64,000 bases of DNA from assembly GCA_965225625.1 (NCBI GenBank), contig CBDDBH010000017.1, positions 65,592-129,591 of the forward strand, read 5' to 3'. Positions 45,442-53,973 of this stretch are shown here, one piece after another; within the stretch, counting starts at the first letter, position 1, and each line of letters starts with the position of its first letter. This stretch comes from CBDDBH01 sp965225625. Its GTDB lineage: Bacteria > Pseudomonadota > Gammaproteobacteria > JADZEE01. The notes beneath the pieces were generated by a model that worked only from the letters and a program-made list of their open reading frames with translations, did not search any database and was not told where the DNA came from. The translations under genes and the position numbers were made by a program.

Positions 45442-48195
45442 TCAGTGCCTGAGGGCGGCCAGGATCCGATGCGGGGTGGCCGGGATTTCACTCATACGAA
45501 CACCGGCTGCGTGTCGAATAGCGCTAAGGATGGCGGCGGGGGTGGGAACTAATGCCGGCTCGCCAACACCTTTGGCGCCGAACGGACCCAGCGGTTCCGG
45601 CGCTTCTATCAATTTAATGTCAATCTGAGGAATGTCGCCAAACGTCGGGATCAGATAATCGTGCAGGTTCTCGGTGACGCCGGGGATAAACTCTTCCATC
45701 AAGGCCATGCCGATCCCTTGGACAATGCCACCCTGGATCTGACCTTCTGTGAGTGTCGGATTAATCGCGCGGCCGACATCGTGGGCAGCCACGATACGCC
45801 TGAGTTTTACTGTGCCCAGTTCGCTATCCACATCCAGCAGACAGATCTGGGCAGCAAATCCGTAGGTTGCATAAGGGATCCCCTGGCCTTTTTCGTCGAG
45901 CGGTTTGGTTGGTGGATCGAAGTAACCGATGCCTTCGAAAACGCCGTCGACGAGAATATCCCGAAGATCGATCCTACGCTCTACACCATCGTCGCCGACT
46001 ACCAGCGTGTGGCGATCAATGTGCAGGGCGGCGGCTTCGGTGGCGTCGGCCGCGCTTAATAAATCCTTGCGCAAAGCCCGTCCGGCAAGATAGCTAGCTT
46101 TACCGGAAACAAATGTCTGCCGCGACGCCGAAGATTTCCCTGCATCGGGGGTCAGATCCGTGTCACCCACGACAAGTTTGAAATCGGTAACAGCTAATCC
46201 GACCGCGTCGGCGCATATCTGCAATAGCACTGTCGTTGACCCCTGGCCGATGTCAGCGGCACCGTTATACAAAGTGAGCTGTCCATCTCGATCCAGTGTC
46301 ACGCGAATGGTGGATGGGTTTGACAAGGACGTATTGCCACAGCCGTACCACATACAGCCGATGCCCGCGCCACGACGAAGTGTCCCATCCACGCTATTGT
46401 GCCGCTGCGCATCGGCGAGCATTGCCTGCCATTCGGGCCGCAGGGCATCCAGACACGCGACGAGTCCGCAACTGGATAACAGTTGCTGTCCGCTAGGAGT
46501 GACATCACCGTCGCGCAGCGCGTTCAAGTGCCTGATTTCCAAACGGTCGATAGCCAGGCGCTCAGCGGTGTCATCCATCAATGTCTCATGCACAATCGCG
46601 GCCTGCGGCACACCGAAGCCGCGGAACGCACCCGCGGGAGTCTGATTAGTATAGATTGCGCGCGAGCGATTGCGGACATTGGCAATGCAGTAAGGACCGC
46701 TGCCGTGCACCGGGACACGGTCGGCTACCGTCGGACCCCACGATGCGTATGCGCCGGTATTGAAATCGGCGCTGGATTCGAACGCGGTGATGTTGCCGCG
46801 CGCATCGGCCGCCATGCGGCCCTGGATATGCGCGGGGTGACGCTTGGTGCTGCACGCCATCGACTCGATGCGGCTGTAAATTCCGCGCACCGGTCGATTG
46901 AGCCGCCATGCCGCGACCGCCAGCAAGGGTTGTATTGATATATCCAGTTTGCCGCCGAAACCGCCACCACAAGCGCTGGGCACGATTCGGACTTTTTCGT
47001 TAGCCAGTCCGAGGACGCGCGCGATTTCGTCACGATCCATATAAGGCGTCTGCGTGCAGGCTATGACTTCGATGCGCCCGCCATCGATGCGGCGTGCGTA
47101 ACCGGCTTCCGGTTCGATGTAGGCATGTTCGACGAATGCGGTCGCGATTTCAGCGTTGGTTGTGACTGCGCTCTGCGCAAACGCCTGTTCGACATCGCCA
47201 CATTCGACGTAACCGCTTATGAGGATGTTGTCCGGGTGTTCAACGTGCACCACTGCCTCGGCGTTGATAGCGGCTGCCAGACCGTTGACGGGTTTCTCCT
47301 CGACAAATTGAACCGGTATATCCGCAAGGCTCACCGCCTCGACGGCGTCACGGCTACCGACCAGCGCCAGAAACGCCTCTCCCCGATAGCGGATACTGTC
47401 AGTGGCCAGCACCGGTTGATCTTTTAAATGCGGGTAAATACCAAAACTGTTTTCCGGGACGTGGTTGGCAGTAAGGATTTCCACGAGATCGGGAAATTTT
47501 GCCATCACACTGTTCAGATCACCCAGCGTGAACCGCGCTCGGGCGTACGGGCAACGCACAGCGCGTAACCACAAGGCATCCTCAGGCGCTGCATCGGCAG
47601 CGAACTGTTCCGTGCCGTTGACCTTAGCGATGCCGTCGGTCCGTTGCAGGCGCGCGCCAACGGCCGAACAGTTCAGCGGCGCTTGCCTTGAATCAAGTGC
47701 GCCCGTTCGCGTTGCCGCGTGGGTGGCTTCGACGATCTTGGTATAGCCGGTACAACGACATAGCACACCACCCAGTGCGTCTTCGATCTCGCTCTTGTCG
47801 GGCGTCGGATTCTTAGCAAGCAGATCACGTGCTGCAACCAGCATCCCGGGTGTGCAAATCCCGCATTGAGCGGCCCCGTGGTTCAAAAAAGATTGTCGCA
47901 AGCGCAGCAAAATTGGATCCCCGGCAGGCCCCTCCGCGGTGACGATAGTTGCGCCGTCAATCTGCGCTGCCGCAACGAGACAGGCACAGACCTGCTCGCC
48001 GTCAAAGCTGACAGTGCACGCGCCGCAGTCTCCGGCGTCACACCCAACCTTGGTGGCGGTCAACCCGAGTTGCTCGCGCAGCACCCGTGTCAGACGGTCG
48101 AACGGTCGTACCTCAAGTGTCTGCCTTTCGCCGTTCAGCGTGAACGAAACTCCGATTCGCGCGAAAGGTGTTAATAACTCGTCTTGCTCAACCAT
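45442..48195 (-). CDS. Xanthine dehydrogenase-family hydroxylase, 2Fe-2S and molybdopterin subunits fused
   Basis: 917 residues. Residues 1-155 form the two-cluster iron-sulfur subunit, with Cys 52/57/60/72 (plant-type cluster) and Cys 111/114/146/148 (second cluster). From about 180 onward comes the molybdopterin-binding large subunit, containing SACGGGFGGKLDIS, GAFRGFGVPQAAIVHE and the catalytic Glu in AKGVGEPALVP. Such enzymes add oxygen from water to N-heterocycles. With the FAD subunit gene upstream (8-bp overlap) and 6-hydroxynicotinate reductase in the operon, nicotinate or a substituted pyridine is the likely substrate. ATG 48195 is preferred over a TTG at 48213. Separate small and large genes are more usual. 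Confidence 0.9.
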   Translation of the reverse strand: MVEQDELLTPFARIGVSFTLNGERQTLEVRPFDRLTRVLREQLGLTATKVGCDAGDCGACTVSFDGEQVCACLVAAAQIDGATIVTAEGPAGDPILLRLRQSFLNHGAAQCGICTPGMLVAARDLLAKNPTPDKSEIEDALGGVLCRCTGYTKIVEATHAATRTGALDSRQAPLNCSAVGARLQRTDGIAKVNGTEQFAADAAPEDALWLRAVRCPYARARFTLGDLNSVMAKFPDLVEILTANHVPENSFGIYPHLKDQPVLATDSIRYRGEAFLALVGSRDAVEAVSLADIPVQFVEEKPVNGLAAAINAEAVVHVEHPDNILISGYVECGDVEQAFAQSAVTTNAEIATAFVEHAYIEPEAGYARRIDGGRIEVIACTQTPYMDRDEIARVLGLANEKVRIVPSACGGGFGGKLDISIQPLLAVAAWRLNRPVRGIYSRIESMACSTKRHPAHIQGRMAADARGNITAFESSADFNTGAYASWGPTVADRVPVHGSGPYCIANVRNRSRAIYTNQTPAGAFRGFGVPQAAIVHETLMDDTAERLAIDRLEIRHLNALRDGDVTPSGQQLLSSCGLVACLDALRPEWQAMLADAQRHNSVDGTLRRGAGIGCMWYGCGNTSLSNPSTIRVTLDRDGQLTLYNGAADIGQGSTTVLLQICADAVGLAVTDFKLVVGDTDLTPDAGKSSASRQTFVSGKASYLAGRALRKDLLSAADATEAAALHIDRHTLVVGDDGVERRIDLRDILVDGVFEGIGYFDPPTKPLDEKGQGIPYATYGFAAQICLLDVDSELGTVKLRRIVAAHDVGRAINPTLTEGQIQGGIVQGIGMALMEEFIPGVTENLHDYLIPTFGDIPQIDIKLIEAPEPLGPFGAKGVGEPALVPTPAAILSAIRHAAGVRMSEIPATPHRILAALRH

Positions 48196-49066
48196 GACTG
48201 TTTTGTTCGGCAACCAGAGTCCCTAACTCAATCAATAGACGTCGTGTAAGTATCAATGCCGCGTGGTTGCGGTAAGGGCCGGAGGCTCGGCAATCGTCAA
48301 TCGGTGCGAGCACTTTGAGATCGTCGTTGGTCACTGCCATTGCCAAATCCCGGCTCAGTGAATTGCCGATAAGGCGGCTCTCCAAATCGCGCAGCCGCCG
48401 CGCGACCGGTGAGCACGCGCCGATTGCGATGCGCAGATCTGTCAGGCGATCTGCATCGTCAATCTCGGCGACGGCGGCGACCATTACCAATGAGATCACC
48501 AGATATCGGCGTGTGCCGAGTTTCAAGAAGCGTGAAACGCTAGTTTCAGATTGTTTTGGAATGGTTATGGCTGTGAGTAGTTCGTCGTTACGACAAGCAG
48601 TTTGCCGATAATCAGTAATGAAATTTTCAAGTGGCAGTGAGCGCTGCCCTTGTTGACTGGCAAGCTCGACTCGGGCATCGAGCGTCAACAACACCGGTAC
48701 GCCGTCTGCTGCCGGTGAGGCATTACAAAGATTTCCGGCAAGTGTGCCTCGATTTTGTATCTGCAGGCCGCCTATCTCGCGTGCCGCCTGCTTACATCCG
48801 TCGAAGTAGTGGGGCAGGTCCGCACGCAATAGATCTGTCCAGGTGGTGAGCGCGCCGATGCGGTAATGATCGCCCTGATCGCTGATGCCGCGGCAATCGT
48901 CGAGTTTTGTAATGTCCAGGATGTGTGTATCAGCGGACCCAGACCAGGCATCGCTTTGGGCCTTGGCGGGATATACATCGGTCCCACCGGCAAGCACCGT
49001 TACCGCGTGTTTCGTCCGGATCTGCATCGCGTCGGCAAGGGTCTGTGGGCGGAAATACTGTGTCAC
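48188..49066 (-). CDS. FAD-binding subunit of the molybdenum hydroxylase
   Basis: 292 residues of the CoxM/NdhF type. FAD-binding segments are TVLAGGTDVYPAKAQ near the N-terminus and LQIQNRGTLAGNLCNASPAAD in the middle; the C-terminal part is the CO_deh_flav_C domain. It receives electrons from the 2Fe-2S clusters of the following fused subunit, whose gene overlaps its end. Start ATG 49066 lies 11 bp after the UPF0280 stop. Confidence 0.9.
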   Translation of the reverse strand: MTQYFRPQTLADAMQIRTKHAVTVLAGGTDVYPAKAQSDAWSGSADTHILDITKLDDCRGISDQGDHYRIGALTTWTDLLRADLPHYFDGCKQAAREIGGLQIQNRGTLAGNLCNASPAADGVPVLLTLDARVELASQQGQRSLPLENFITDYRQTACRNDELLTAITIPKQSETSVSRFLKLGTRRYLVISLVMVAAVAEIDDADRLTDLRIAIGACSPVARRLRDLESRLIGNSLSRDLAMAVTNDDLKVLAPIDDCRASGPYRNHAALILTRRLLIELGTLVAEQNSHG

Positions 49067-49077
49067 TGGTGGCCTGC

Positions 49078-50001
49078 TCAGATGCTTTGCACGAGACGGG
49101 CATGCGCGTTGTTCAAGGCTGATGCTGAGCCAATTACGATCACACCGCCCTGAAGATAAATGTATGCCGCTTTGATAAGTCCGGACTTCATATACTTTTC
49201 AGCATAGTGCGCACCTGCTTGCAACGCTTGCCCGCGTTCGGCATCCGTCAATGTGGCGACAGCAACGGTGACTTTATGCTGACCGAGATCCGAATCAATA
49301 TCCACATTGGAAGCGCAAACTCGACGCACGGCCGGGGAATCGAGAGTTACCGCGTTCGCTATCAAAGTGGCGGCGGCATCTGCTGCCGCGGCGCAACCTG
49401 CAAGTACCGTGACGGCATCGGCGATCCCGAGCGAGTGTGAACGGCCTTGCCAACCGGATGTCGCGACTCCACCGATGTTGTCTGCTGCGGCGATTGTGGC
49501 CATGGCGGGTATTTTGTTGGCGTAACTGGATTTCATAGACTCCGGCATCAGGCCAATCCGCAAAGTCTCGTGCGGCTGGAGAAACAAGGCGATGTCGCCG
49601 CCGTTATTGACGTAGCATTTGGAGAGTCCTTCACGGGTCTTCAACACCGAGAGTATTTCGTCCGCGACGCTACCTGCCACTGCGGCCATAGGGGTAATAA
49701 ATTGCGCGGAATAGACTCGCGTTGCCTGCCACATGCGCTGCGCGGTTTCCCCCCCTGGTGGTTTGTGCGGGTCAACCCGGTCGCGTAGCTGCGCAAGCTC
49801 GGCGACGAGGTCTTGCAAAATCGAGCGAAAATGAAATTCAGCGCGCCGATAAGCAAGCGTTACTGTGAGATCCTCGCCCCATGCTTTGATGATCAGATCG
49901 ATGGGGCCGTGCTGTAGATGCAGCCGATTGCCGGGCAACAGCGCTGCGATGGCGCCCGCTGGCGGCTGAACATTCTGCGTTCCGGTTCGGGCCGCGAGCA
50001 T
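49078..50001 (-). CDS. UPF0280 family protein (ApbE-related)
   Basis: 307 residues. It resembles the UPF0280 group, which shares the fold of ApbE FMN transferases: SAQFITPMAAVAGSVADEIL, CYVNNGGDIALFL (the ApbE-like N-x-G-G-D segment) and NIGGVATSGWQGRSHSLGIADAVTVLA. The gene abuts the 6-hydroxynicotinate reductase stop without a gap. ApbE proteins attach FMN covalently to target flavoproteins, and E. barkeri 6-hydroxynicotinate reductase is reported to carry covalent flavin. A dedicated maturation role is therefore plausible but is inference. Confidence 0.83.
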   Translation of the reverse strand: MLAARTGTQNVQPPAGAIAALLPGNRLHLQHGPIDLIIKAWGEDLTVTLAYRRAEFHFRSILQDLVAELAQLRDRVDPHKPPGGETAQRMWQATRVYSAQFITPMAAVAGSVADEILSVLKTREGLSKCYVNNGGDIALFLQPHETLRIGLMPESMKSSYANKIPAMATIAAADNIGGVATSGWQGRSHSLGIADAVTVLAGCAAAADAAATLIANAVTLDSPAVRRVCASNVDIDSDLGQHKVTVAVATLTDAERGQALQAGAHYAEKYMKSGLIKAAYIYLQGGVIVIGSASALNNAHARLVQSI

Positions 50002-51507
50002 TCAACTAATCTCACTTGGCTTTGCATAGGGCCAGGGATTGTTTTCCGGCCACGGTTCCAGTCGCGCCTCGACGCCATGTCGCGCTAGCAGTTCTTCCAA
50101 GGGGACGACGGATTCCATGTGGCCGCCGCCCTGTTCGTACAGCGCCAGCGGCAAGGTGAACTCGATTGGAGCTACCAGCGCCGGCGTTGGTACGTAGCCG
50201 AACGCATGGTCCGGTACGCGCAGGACATCCACACTGATCGTAATGCCGCCACCGGGATAAACGTAAGCCGGCGCACCGCCCATGGTAATGCGCGCACGAC
50301 CATCGGCTACGGCCCGCGTAATATTGATAGGGTTTTCAGTGACTCCTGCTCGCAACGAGCCGCCTGCACCGGCCATGAACAAAACCGAACACAACGAGGG
50401 TTCGCAGTTCTCACCGATGCGATCGACTATCTTGCGTAGCGGTGCCGGCATTTCTTGGACCTGCGGTTTCAGGTTCTTATCGAGCACGCAATAGACCGAT
50501 TGCTCACCGGTAGTGGTTGTCATCAGTAACCTGAGCCCGGGCCTGGCCTGCTTTGGGTCTATTTTTTTCAGTATTGTGAATGGATCAGTGATCTGCGTGC
50601 CGCCCCATCCGGTGCCAGGCTCGCTGACTTGAAAATAGCGTCCCGGCGTCGAGCGGCGGCCCACAATTTTGATACCCGAGTGTGGCATGTCGAGATAGCG
50701 CCCTGCCTGGTGCTCAGTCAAGACACCCGTGATGTGGTCATCGACCACAATTACCTCGTCGATGAGTCCATGGAATTGTTGCGCGAATATGCCGATGGTC
50801 GCCGAACCGCAGCCGACACGCATCCGTTGTTCCGGCGTACCATCGACAATCGGCGCCGCGCCTGCCTGGATTACGACGTTGCTGCCACCGTCGATCGTGA
50901 CCTCGATCGGTTCTTTGGCGCAAAGTTTCAGCATGCTCTCGCAGGTCGTGACACCCTCTTTGCGGCTGCCACCTGTAATGTGCCTGACGCCACCCAGGGA
51001 CAGCATTTGCGAACCGTATTGGGCGGTCGTGACATGACCGATCTGTTCGCCTTCACAGCGAATTGCCGCGGTCTCCGGGCCCAGGAACCGATCAGTGTCT
51101 ATTTTCACCATCAATCCGCAGTAACTGAAGATCCCTTCAGTGACGACCGTCACGGTGTCGACTCCATGAGCCTCCCTGGAAACGATGAATGGCGCTGGCT
51201 TATAGTCTGGATAAGTCGTTCCAGCGCCGATGCCGGTGACAAAAGTGTCGTTTGCGCGGAGCCAGTTACCGTCCCAATGGGGAGTAGGGTCTGAGAAGGG
51301 GATCAGAGGCGCGCTGCGCTCGGCTGCGCGTCGGGTAATTGTCAGTGCGTCCAGGCGCACCAGTTTGCCGCCGGTGTTGCCATAACGATCGCAAGAGCCG
51401 GTGCGGCCTGGCTTGATTCTGCACAGCACCGGGCAGGCGTCGCAGCGAACGATGTTTTGTGGGTCGTGGTCCTGCTCGGTTGCGGGCCTGGACGGCGAGT
51501 CTGACAT
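50002..51507 (-). CDS. hnr: 6-hydroxynicotinate reductase-like Fe-S flavoprotein
   Basis: 501 residues. The N-terminal Cys motif C22-x2-C25-x3-C29-x9-C39 (RCDACPVLC ... SCDR) fits an iron-sulfur cluster. Further Cys at 130, 151, 189 and 196 could hold others. The rest is a single large domain typical of annotated 6-hydroxynicotinate reductases (GIGAGTTYPDYKPAPFIVS; TVVTEGIFSYCGLMVKIDTD; MAGAGGSLRAGVTENPINIT). The enzyme reduces 6-hydroxynicotinate to 1,4,5,6-tetrahydro-6-oxonicotinate with ferredoxin-type electrons. A CGSAT segment at 233-237 partly resembles the ApbE flavinylation motif. Start ATG 51507; it lacks a strong ribosome site. The gene name is by resemblance. Confidence 0.82.
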   Translation of the reverse strand: MSDSPSRPATEQDHDPQNIVRCDACPVLCRIKPGRTGSCDRYGNTGGKLVRLDALTITRRAAERSAPLIPFSDPTPHWDGNWLRANDTFVTGIGAGTTYPDYKPAPFIVSREAHGVDTVTVVTEGIFSYCGLMVKIDTDRFLGPETAAIRCEGEQIGHVTTAQYGSQMLSLGGVRHITGGSRKEGVTTCESMLKLCAKEPIEVTIDGGSNVVIQAGAAPIVDGTPEQRMRVGCGSATIGIFAQQFHGLIDEVIVVDDHITGVLTEHQAGRYLDMPHSGIKIVGRRSTPGRYFQVSEPGTGWGGTQITDPFTILKKIDPKQARPGLRLLMTTTTGEQSVYCVLDKNLKPQVQEMPAPLRKIVDRIGENCEPSLCSVLFMAGAGGSLRAGVTENPINITRAVADGRARITMGGAPAYVYPGGGITISVDVLRVPDHAFGYVPTPALVAPIEFTLPLALYEQGGGHMESVVPLEELLARHGVEARLEPWPENNPWPYAKPSEIS

Positions 51508-51520
51508 CGGGGAGTCATTA

Positions 51521-51545
51521 TTTCGTATGTATACAAACAATATAG
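51521..51545. promoter_or_regulatory. AT-rich palindrome, candidate operator or internal promoter
   Basis: The 116-bp gap between the enamidase stop and the reductase start contains the perfect palindrome TGTATACA (51528-51535) in an AT-rich context. It resembles the TTGTATACAA type of site used by GntR/FadR regulators of aromatic catabolism. No GntR gene is in the window, so this is tentative. Confidence 0.3.
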
Positions 51546-51623
51546 GCCGACCAGGCCTACCGGTCAATCGACCCTGTTTGAACGGATCCGGATCGGTGTG
51601 AATTGCTGAGTACGAAACAGGCT

Positions 51624-52796
51624 TCAGTCTGTAAATTGCGGTAGCGTCTCTGCCGGCGGTGTATTGCGGCTACGCTCGGTGCGTACCACACCGTCTATGA
51701 TTGTCATGCCGATGCCGGGAATGTCGCCCAGGGCAACGCTTTCAAGCAGATTCTTACCGGCTGAATGCTGAGCGCGATCCATAATGACAAAGTCTGCCGA
51801 CCGACCCGTTTCGATGATGCCGCAGTCAAGCTCACGCAGTCGCGCAGTGTTGCCCGTTGCGAAGCAAATAGCGGTCTCGGCAGATACCTCGCCGAGACTG
51901 GCGAGCATCGCCACCATACGCAGGATACCCAGTGGCTGCACACCCGAGCCGGCTGGTCCGTCAGTGCCCAGGATCACCCGTTCAAGCTGTCCGATCTCTT
52001 TTGCCGTGCGCAATGCGAGCAATCCGGCGCGCGCGTTGCCGTTGTGGACGATCTCGATGGCCCGGGAACACTGTTCACAAAGGCAGACGATTTGATCGTC
52101 GGGCAACGCCGTGTGACCACCATTGATATGCCCAATAATGTCGGCGTCAGCTTCCAGCACGATGTCTTTATCGATGAGGCCGGAACCCGGTATCGACGGA
52201 CCGCCGGTGTGAATCGTGCTCTGAATACCGTACTTGCGTGCCCAACTCACCATTTTCTGAGCTTCGTCACCGGCCTTGACCGTGCCCAGGCCTACCTCGC
52301 CCAGCAGTTTAACGCCGGCCTGCGCAAGCTCCTTGAAGTCGTTTTCCTCCATGCCCTGTTCCAGAATCGGCGCCCCGGCTATTACCTTGACGCCATTTGG
52401 CCTGAAATTTTCGAAGCAGCGTTGCGCAGCAATCGCCATCGCCTTTAGACCAACAATGTCTTTCGGTCGTCCCGGCATATGCACTTCTCCGGCGGAAATC
52501 ATGGTGGTAACGCCACCGTGCAGACTGCTGTCAATCCAATTGAACTGACTCTGTCGGGGTGTCCAGTCGCCGGCGACCGGGTGCACGTGACTGTCGATAA
52601 GGCCGGGACACACAGTCGTGCCCATGGCATCGATTACCTGGGTAGCGCCGTCGGTATCACAATCGCTACGCTGTCCCAGTTGCGTGATGCGTCCGTCTTC
52701 CGCGATTAACGTATCCCCACCAAGGATCGGCTCTTCGAGACGCCCGGAGAGCATCAGCCCGATATTATTGATGACCAACTTATTAGCGACGGTCAT
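51624..52796 (-). CDS. ena: Enamidase (1,4,5,6-tetrahydro-6-oxonicotinate hydrolase-like)
   Basis: 390-residue amidohydrolase. Metal ligands are H70 and H72 in CPGLIDSHVHPVAGDW. The remainder follows the E. barkeri enamidase closely: LHGGVTTMISAGEVHMPGRPKD, AGVKLLGEVGLGTVK, IHTGGPSIPGSG, GHINGGHTALP, ILGTDGPAGSGVQPLGILR, and the tail RSRNTPPAET. Enamidase opens the partly reduced ring of 6-oxo-tetrahydronicotinate to 2-formylglutarate, following the reductase step. ATG 52796 follows AGGG; the upstream ATG at 52826 is not favoured. First gene of the long minus-strand operon and divergent from a MarR gene. Confidence 0.88.
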   Translation of the reverse strand: MTVANKLVINNIGLMLSGRLEEPILGGDTLIAEDGRITQLGQRSDCDTDGATQVIDAMGTTVCPGLIDSHVHPVAGDWTPRQSQFNWIDSSLHGGVTTMISAGEVHMPGRPKDIVGLKAMAIAAQRCFENFRPNGVKVIAGAPILEQGMEENDFKELAQAGVKLLGEVGLGTVKAGDEAQKMVSWARKYGIQSTIHTGGPSIPGSGLIDKDIVLEADADIIGHINGGHTALPDDQIVCLCEQCSRAIEIVHNGNARAGLLALRTAKEIGQLERVILGTDGPAGSGVQPLGILRMVAMLASLGEVSAETAICFATGNTARLRELDCGIIETGRSADFVIMDRAQHSAGKNLLESVALGDIPGIGMTIIDGVVRTERSRNTPPAETLPQFTD

Positions 52797-52952
52797 GTAA
52801 CATCCCTCGATGATTCGAGCAGGCATAGTTGATCAGCCACTGGTTGTTTTCAATCTTCGCGCCATAGAACCGAAAGCGGATGAAATGTGGCATCGGCGCT
52901 ATTGCGCGGTAATCCTGTAGAATTTGTCAATTGCCCCGACCGGATTGGTGCT
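52797..52952. promoter_or_regulatory. Divergent promoter region of the enamidase operon and the MarR gene
   Basis: This 156-bp gap between divergent genes should contain both promoters and the MarR operator. The visible inverted repeat is CTCGA-TGAT-TCGAG at 52806-52819, close to the enamidase start. A clear MarR operator is not obvious to me. Confidence 0.45.
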
Positions 52953-53375
52953 TTGAGCAACGACGCTTACGAGTTAGAAAATCAAGTAGGTCACTTGCTA
53001 CGCCGAGCAAACCAGCGGCACACGGCGATCTTTGCCGACGGCATGGTGACGCAGCAACTTACAACGATGCAGTTCGCGGTTTTGGTAAAGATCCGGGACG
53101 AAGGTGAGGTATCGCAGAATCAACTCGGTCGGTTGGCAGCGATGGACCCGGCAACAGTGCAGGGGGTCGTGAAGCGTCTCGCCGAAAGAAAACTGGTGGT
53201 CGCGGGGCGTGACGCTAACGACCGTCGCCGCAGCTTGTGGGGACTTTCGCCAAACGGTGATCGCCTGCTTAAGAGCGCCGTGCCTGCCGGCAGGAAAATC
53301 ACGGAAGAAACGCTTGCGCCGTTCGATGCAGGCGAGCGTAAAACGTTTCTCACGCTGTTACGCAAACTCAGCTGA
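52953..53375 (+). CDS. MarR-family transcriptional regulator
   Basis: About 140 residues of winged-helix MarR type. The helical dimerisation part is AYELENQVGHLLRRANQRHTAIFADGM, and the DNA-binding part is VSQNQLGRLAAMDPATVQGVVKRLAERKLVVAGRDANDRRRSLWGLSPNGD. The TTG at 52953 is chosen because it starts at the first family-like residues; a GTG at 52887 is possible. P. putida NicR, the nicotinate repressor that senses 6-hydroxynicotinate, is also of MarR type. Control of the divergent enamidase operon is thus likely, by context. Confidence 0.83.
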   Translation: MSNDAYELENQVGHLLRRANQRHTAIFADGMVTQQLTTMQFAVLVKIRDEGEVSQNQLGRLAAMDPATVQGVVKRLAERKLVVAGRDANDRRRSLWGLSPNGDRLLKSAVPAGRKITEETLAPFDAGERKTFLTLLRKLS

Positions 53376-53391
53376 CAGATTGAGGGGCGGG

Positions 53392-53973
53392 GTGGAGATA
53401 GTTGTTCGCCGGGAATTCCTTCAGATCGAAGAGATCCATCACGAAGGCGGACCAGTAGCAGAGCAGCCGCTTTATCGTGGCGTTGTTGCCGCGGTTGCGG
53501 AGAATCCATTCGCGCGACGCTACGTCCTCGATATATTGCCGCTAGGCGAGGAACTGAAACCACTGGGCCTGGCGATGGCAAGGCGGTTGGTCGATGCACT
53601 AGGCGGTGATCCCGGCGTCATCGAAGGTTACGGCAAAGCTGCAATCGTGGGAGCCGCTGGAGAGATCGAGCACGGCGCGCTGTGGCACGCGCCGGGAGGT
53701 TATGGAATGCGCGACGTTTTAGGGGGCGCTAAGGCGATTGTGCCGTCCTCCAAGAAGGTGGGCCCACCGGGCGCGCGATTGGACGTCCCGATTACTCACA
53801 TCAACGCTTCTTATGTACGCAGTCATTTTGACTCAATCGAAACGGGCGTGCCCGGTTCACCGCGAGCAGACGAAATCATTTACATTCTGGCTATGACGAC
53901 GGGCGCGCGTATTCACAGCCGTGCCGGCGGTTTACAAGCGCAGGACATCAAGGGAGAGGATGGTTTGCGATGA
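53392..53973 (+). CDS. AA_synth (DUF1185) family protein, copy 1
   Basis: 193 residues beginning with GTG after GAGGGG. Family pattern: VAAVAENPFARRYVLDILPLGEELKPLGLAMA, GKAAIVGAAGEIEHGALWHAPGGYGMRDVLG, AIVPSSKKVGPPGARLDVPITH, and the C-terminal DIKGEDGLR. The label 'amino acid synthesis' is historical; the real function is uncharacterised. The last bases overlap the next gene (ATGA). Confidence 0.8.
   Translation: MEIVVRREFLQIEEIHHEGGPVAEQPLYRGVVAAVAENPFARRYVLDILPLGEELKPLGLAMARRLVDALGGDPGVIEGYGKAAIVGAAGEIEHGALWHAPGGYGMRDVLGGAKAIVPSSKKVGPPGARLDVPITHINASYVRSHFDSIETGVPGSPRADEIIYILAMTTGARIHSRAGGLQAQDIKGEDGLR

Noticed and set aside
45292..45552. Plus-strand short frames in the 45.3-45.5 kb gap
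   Set aside because: They are antisense to the MFS remnant and the Mo-hydroxylase end, and have no ribosome site or family character.
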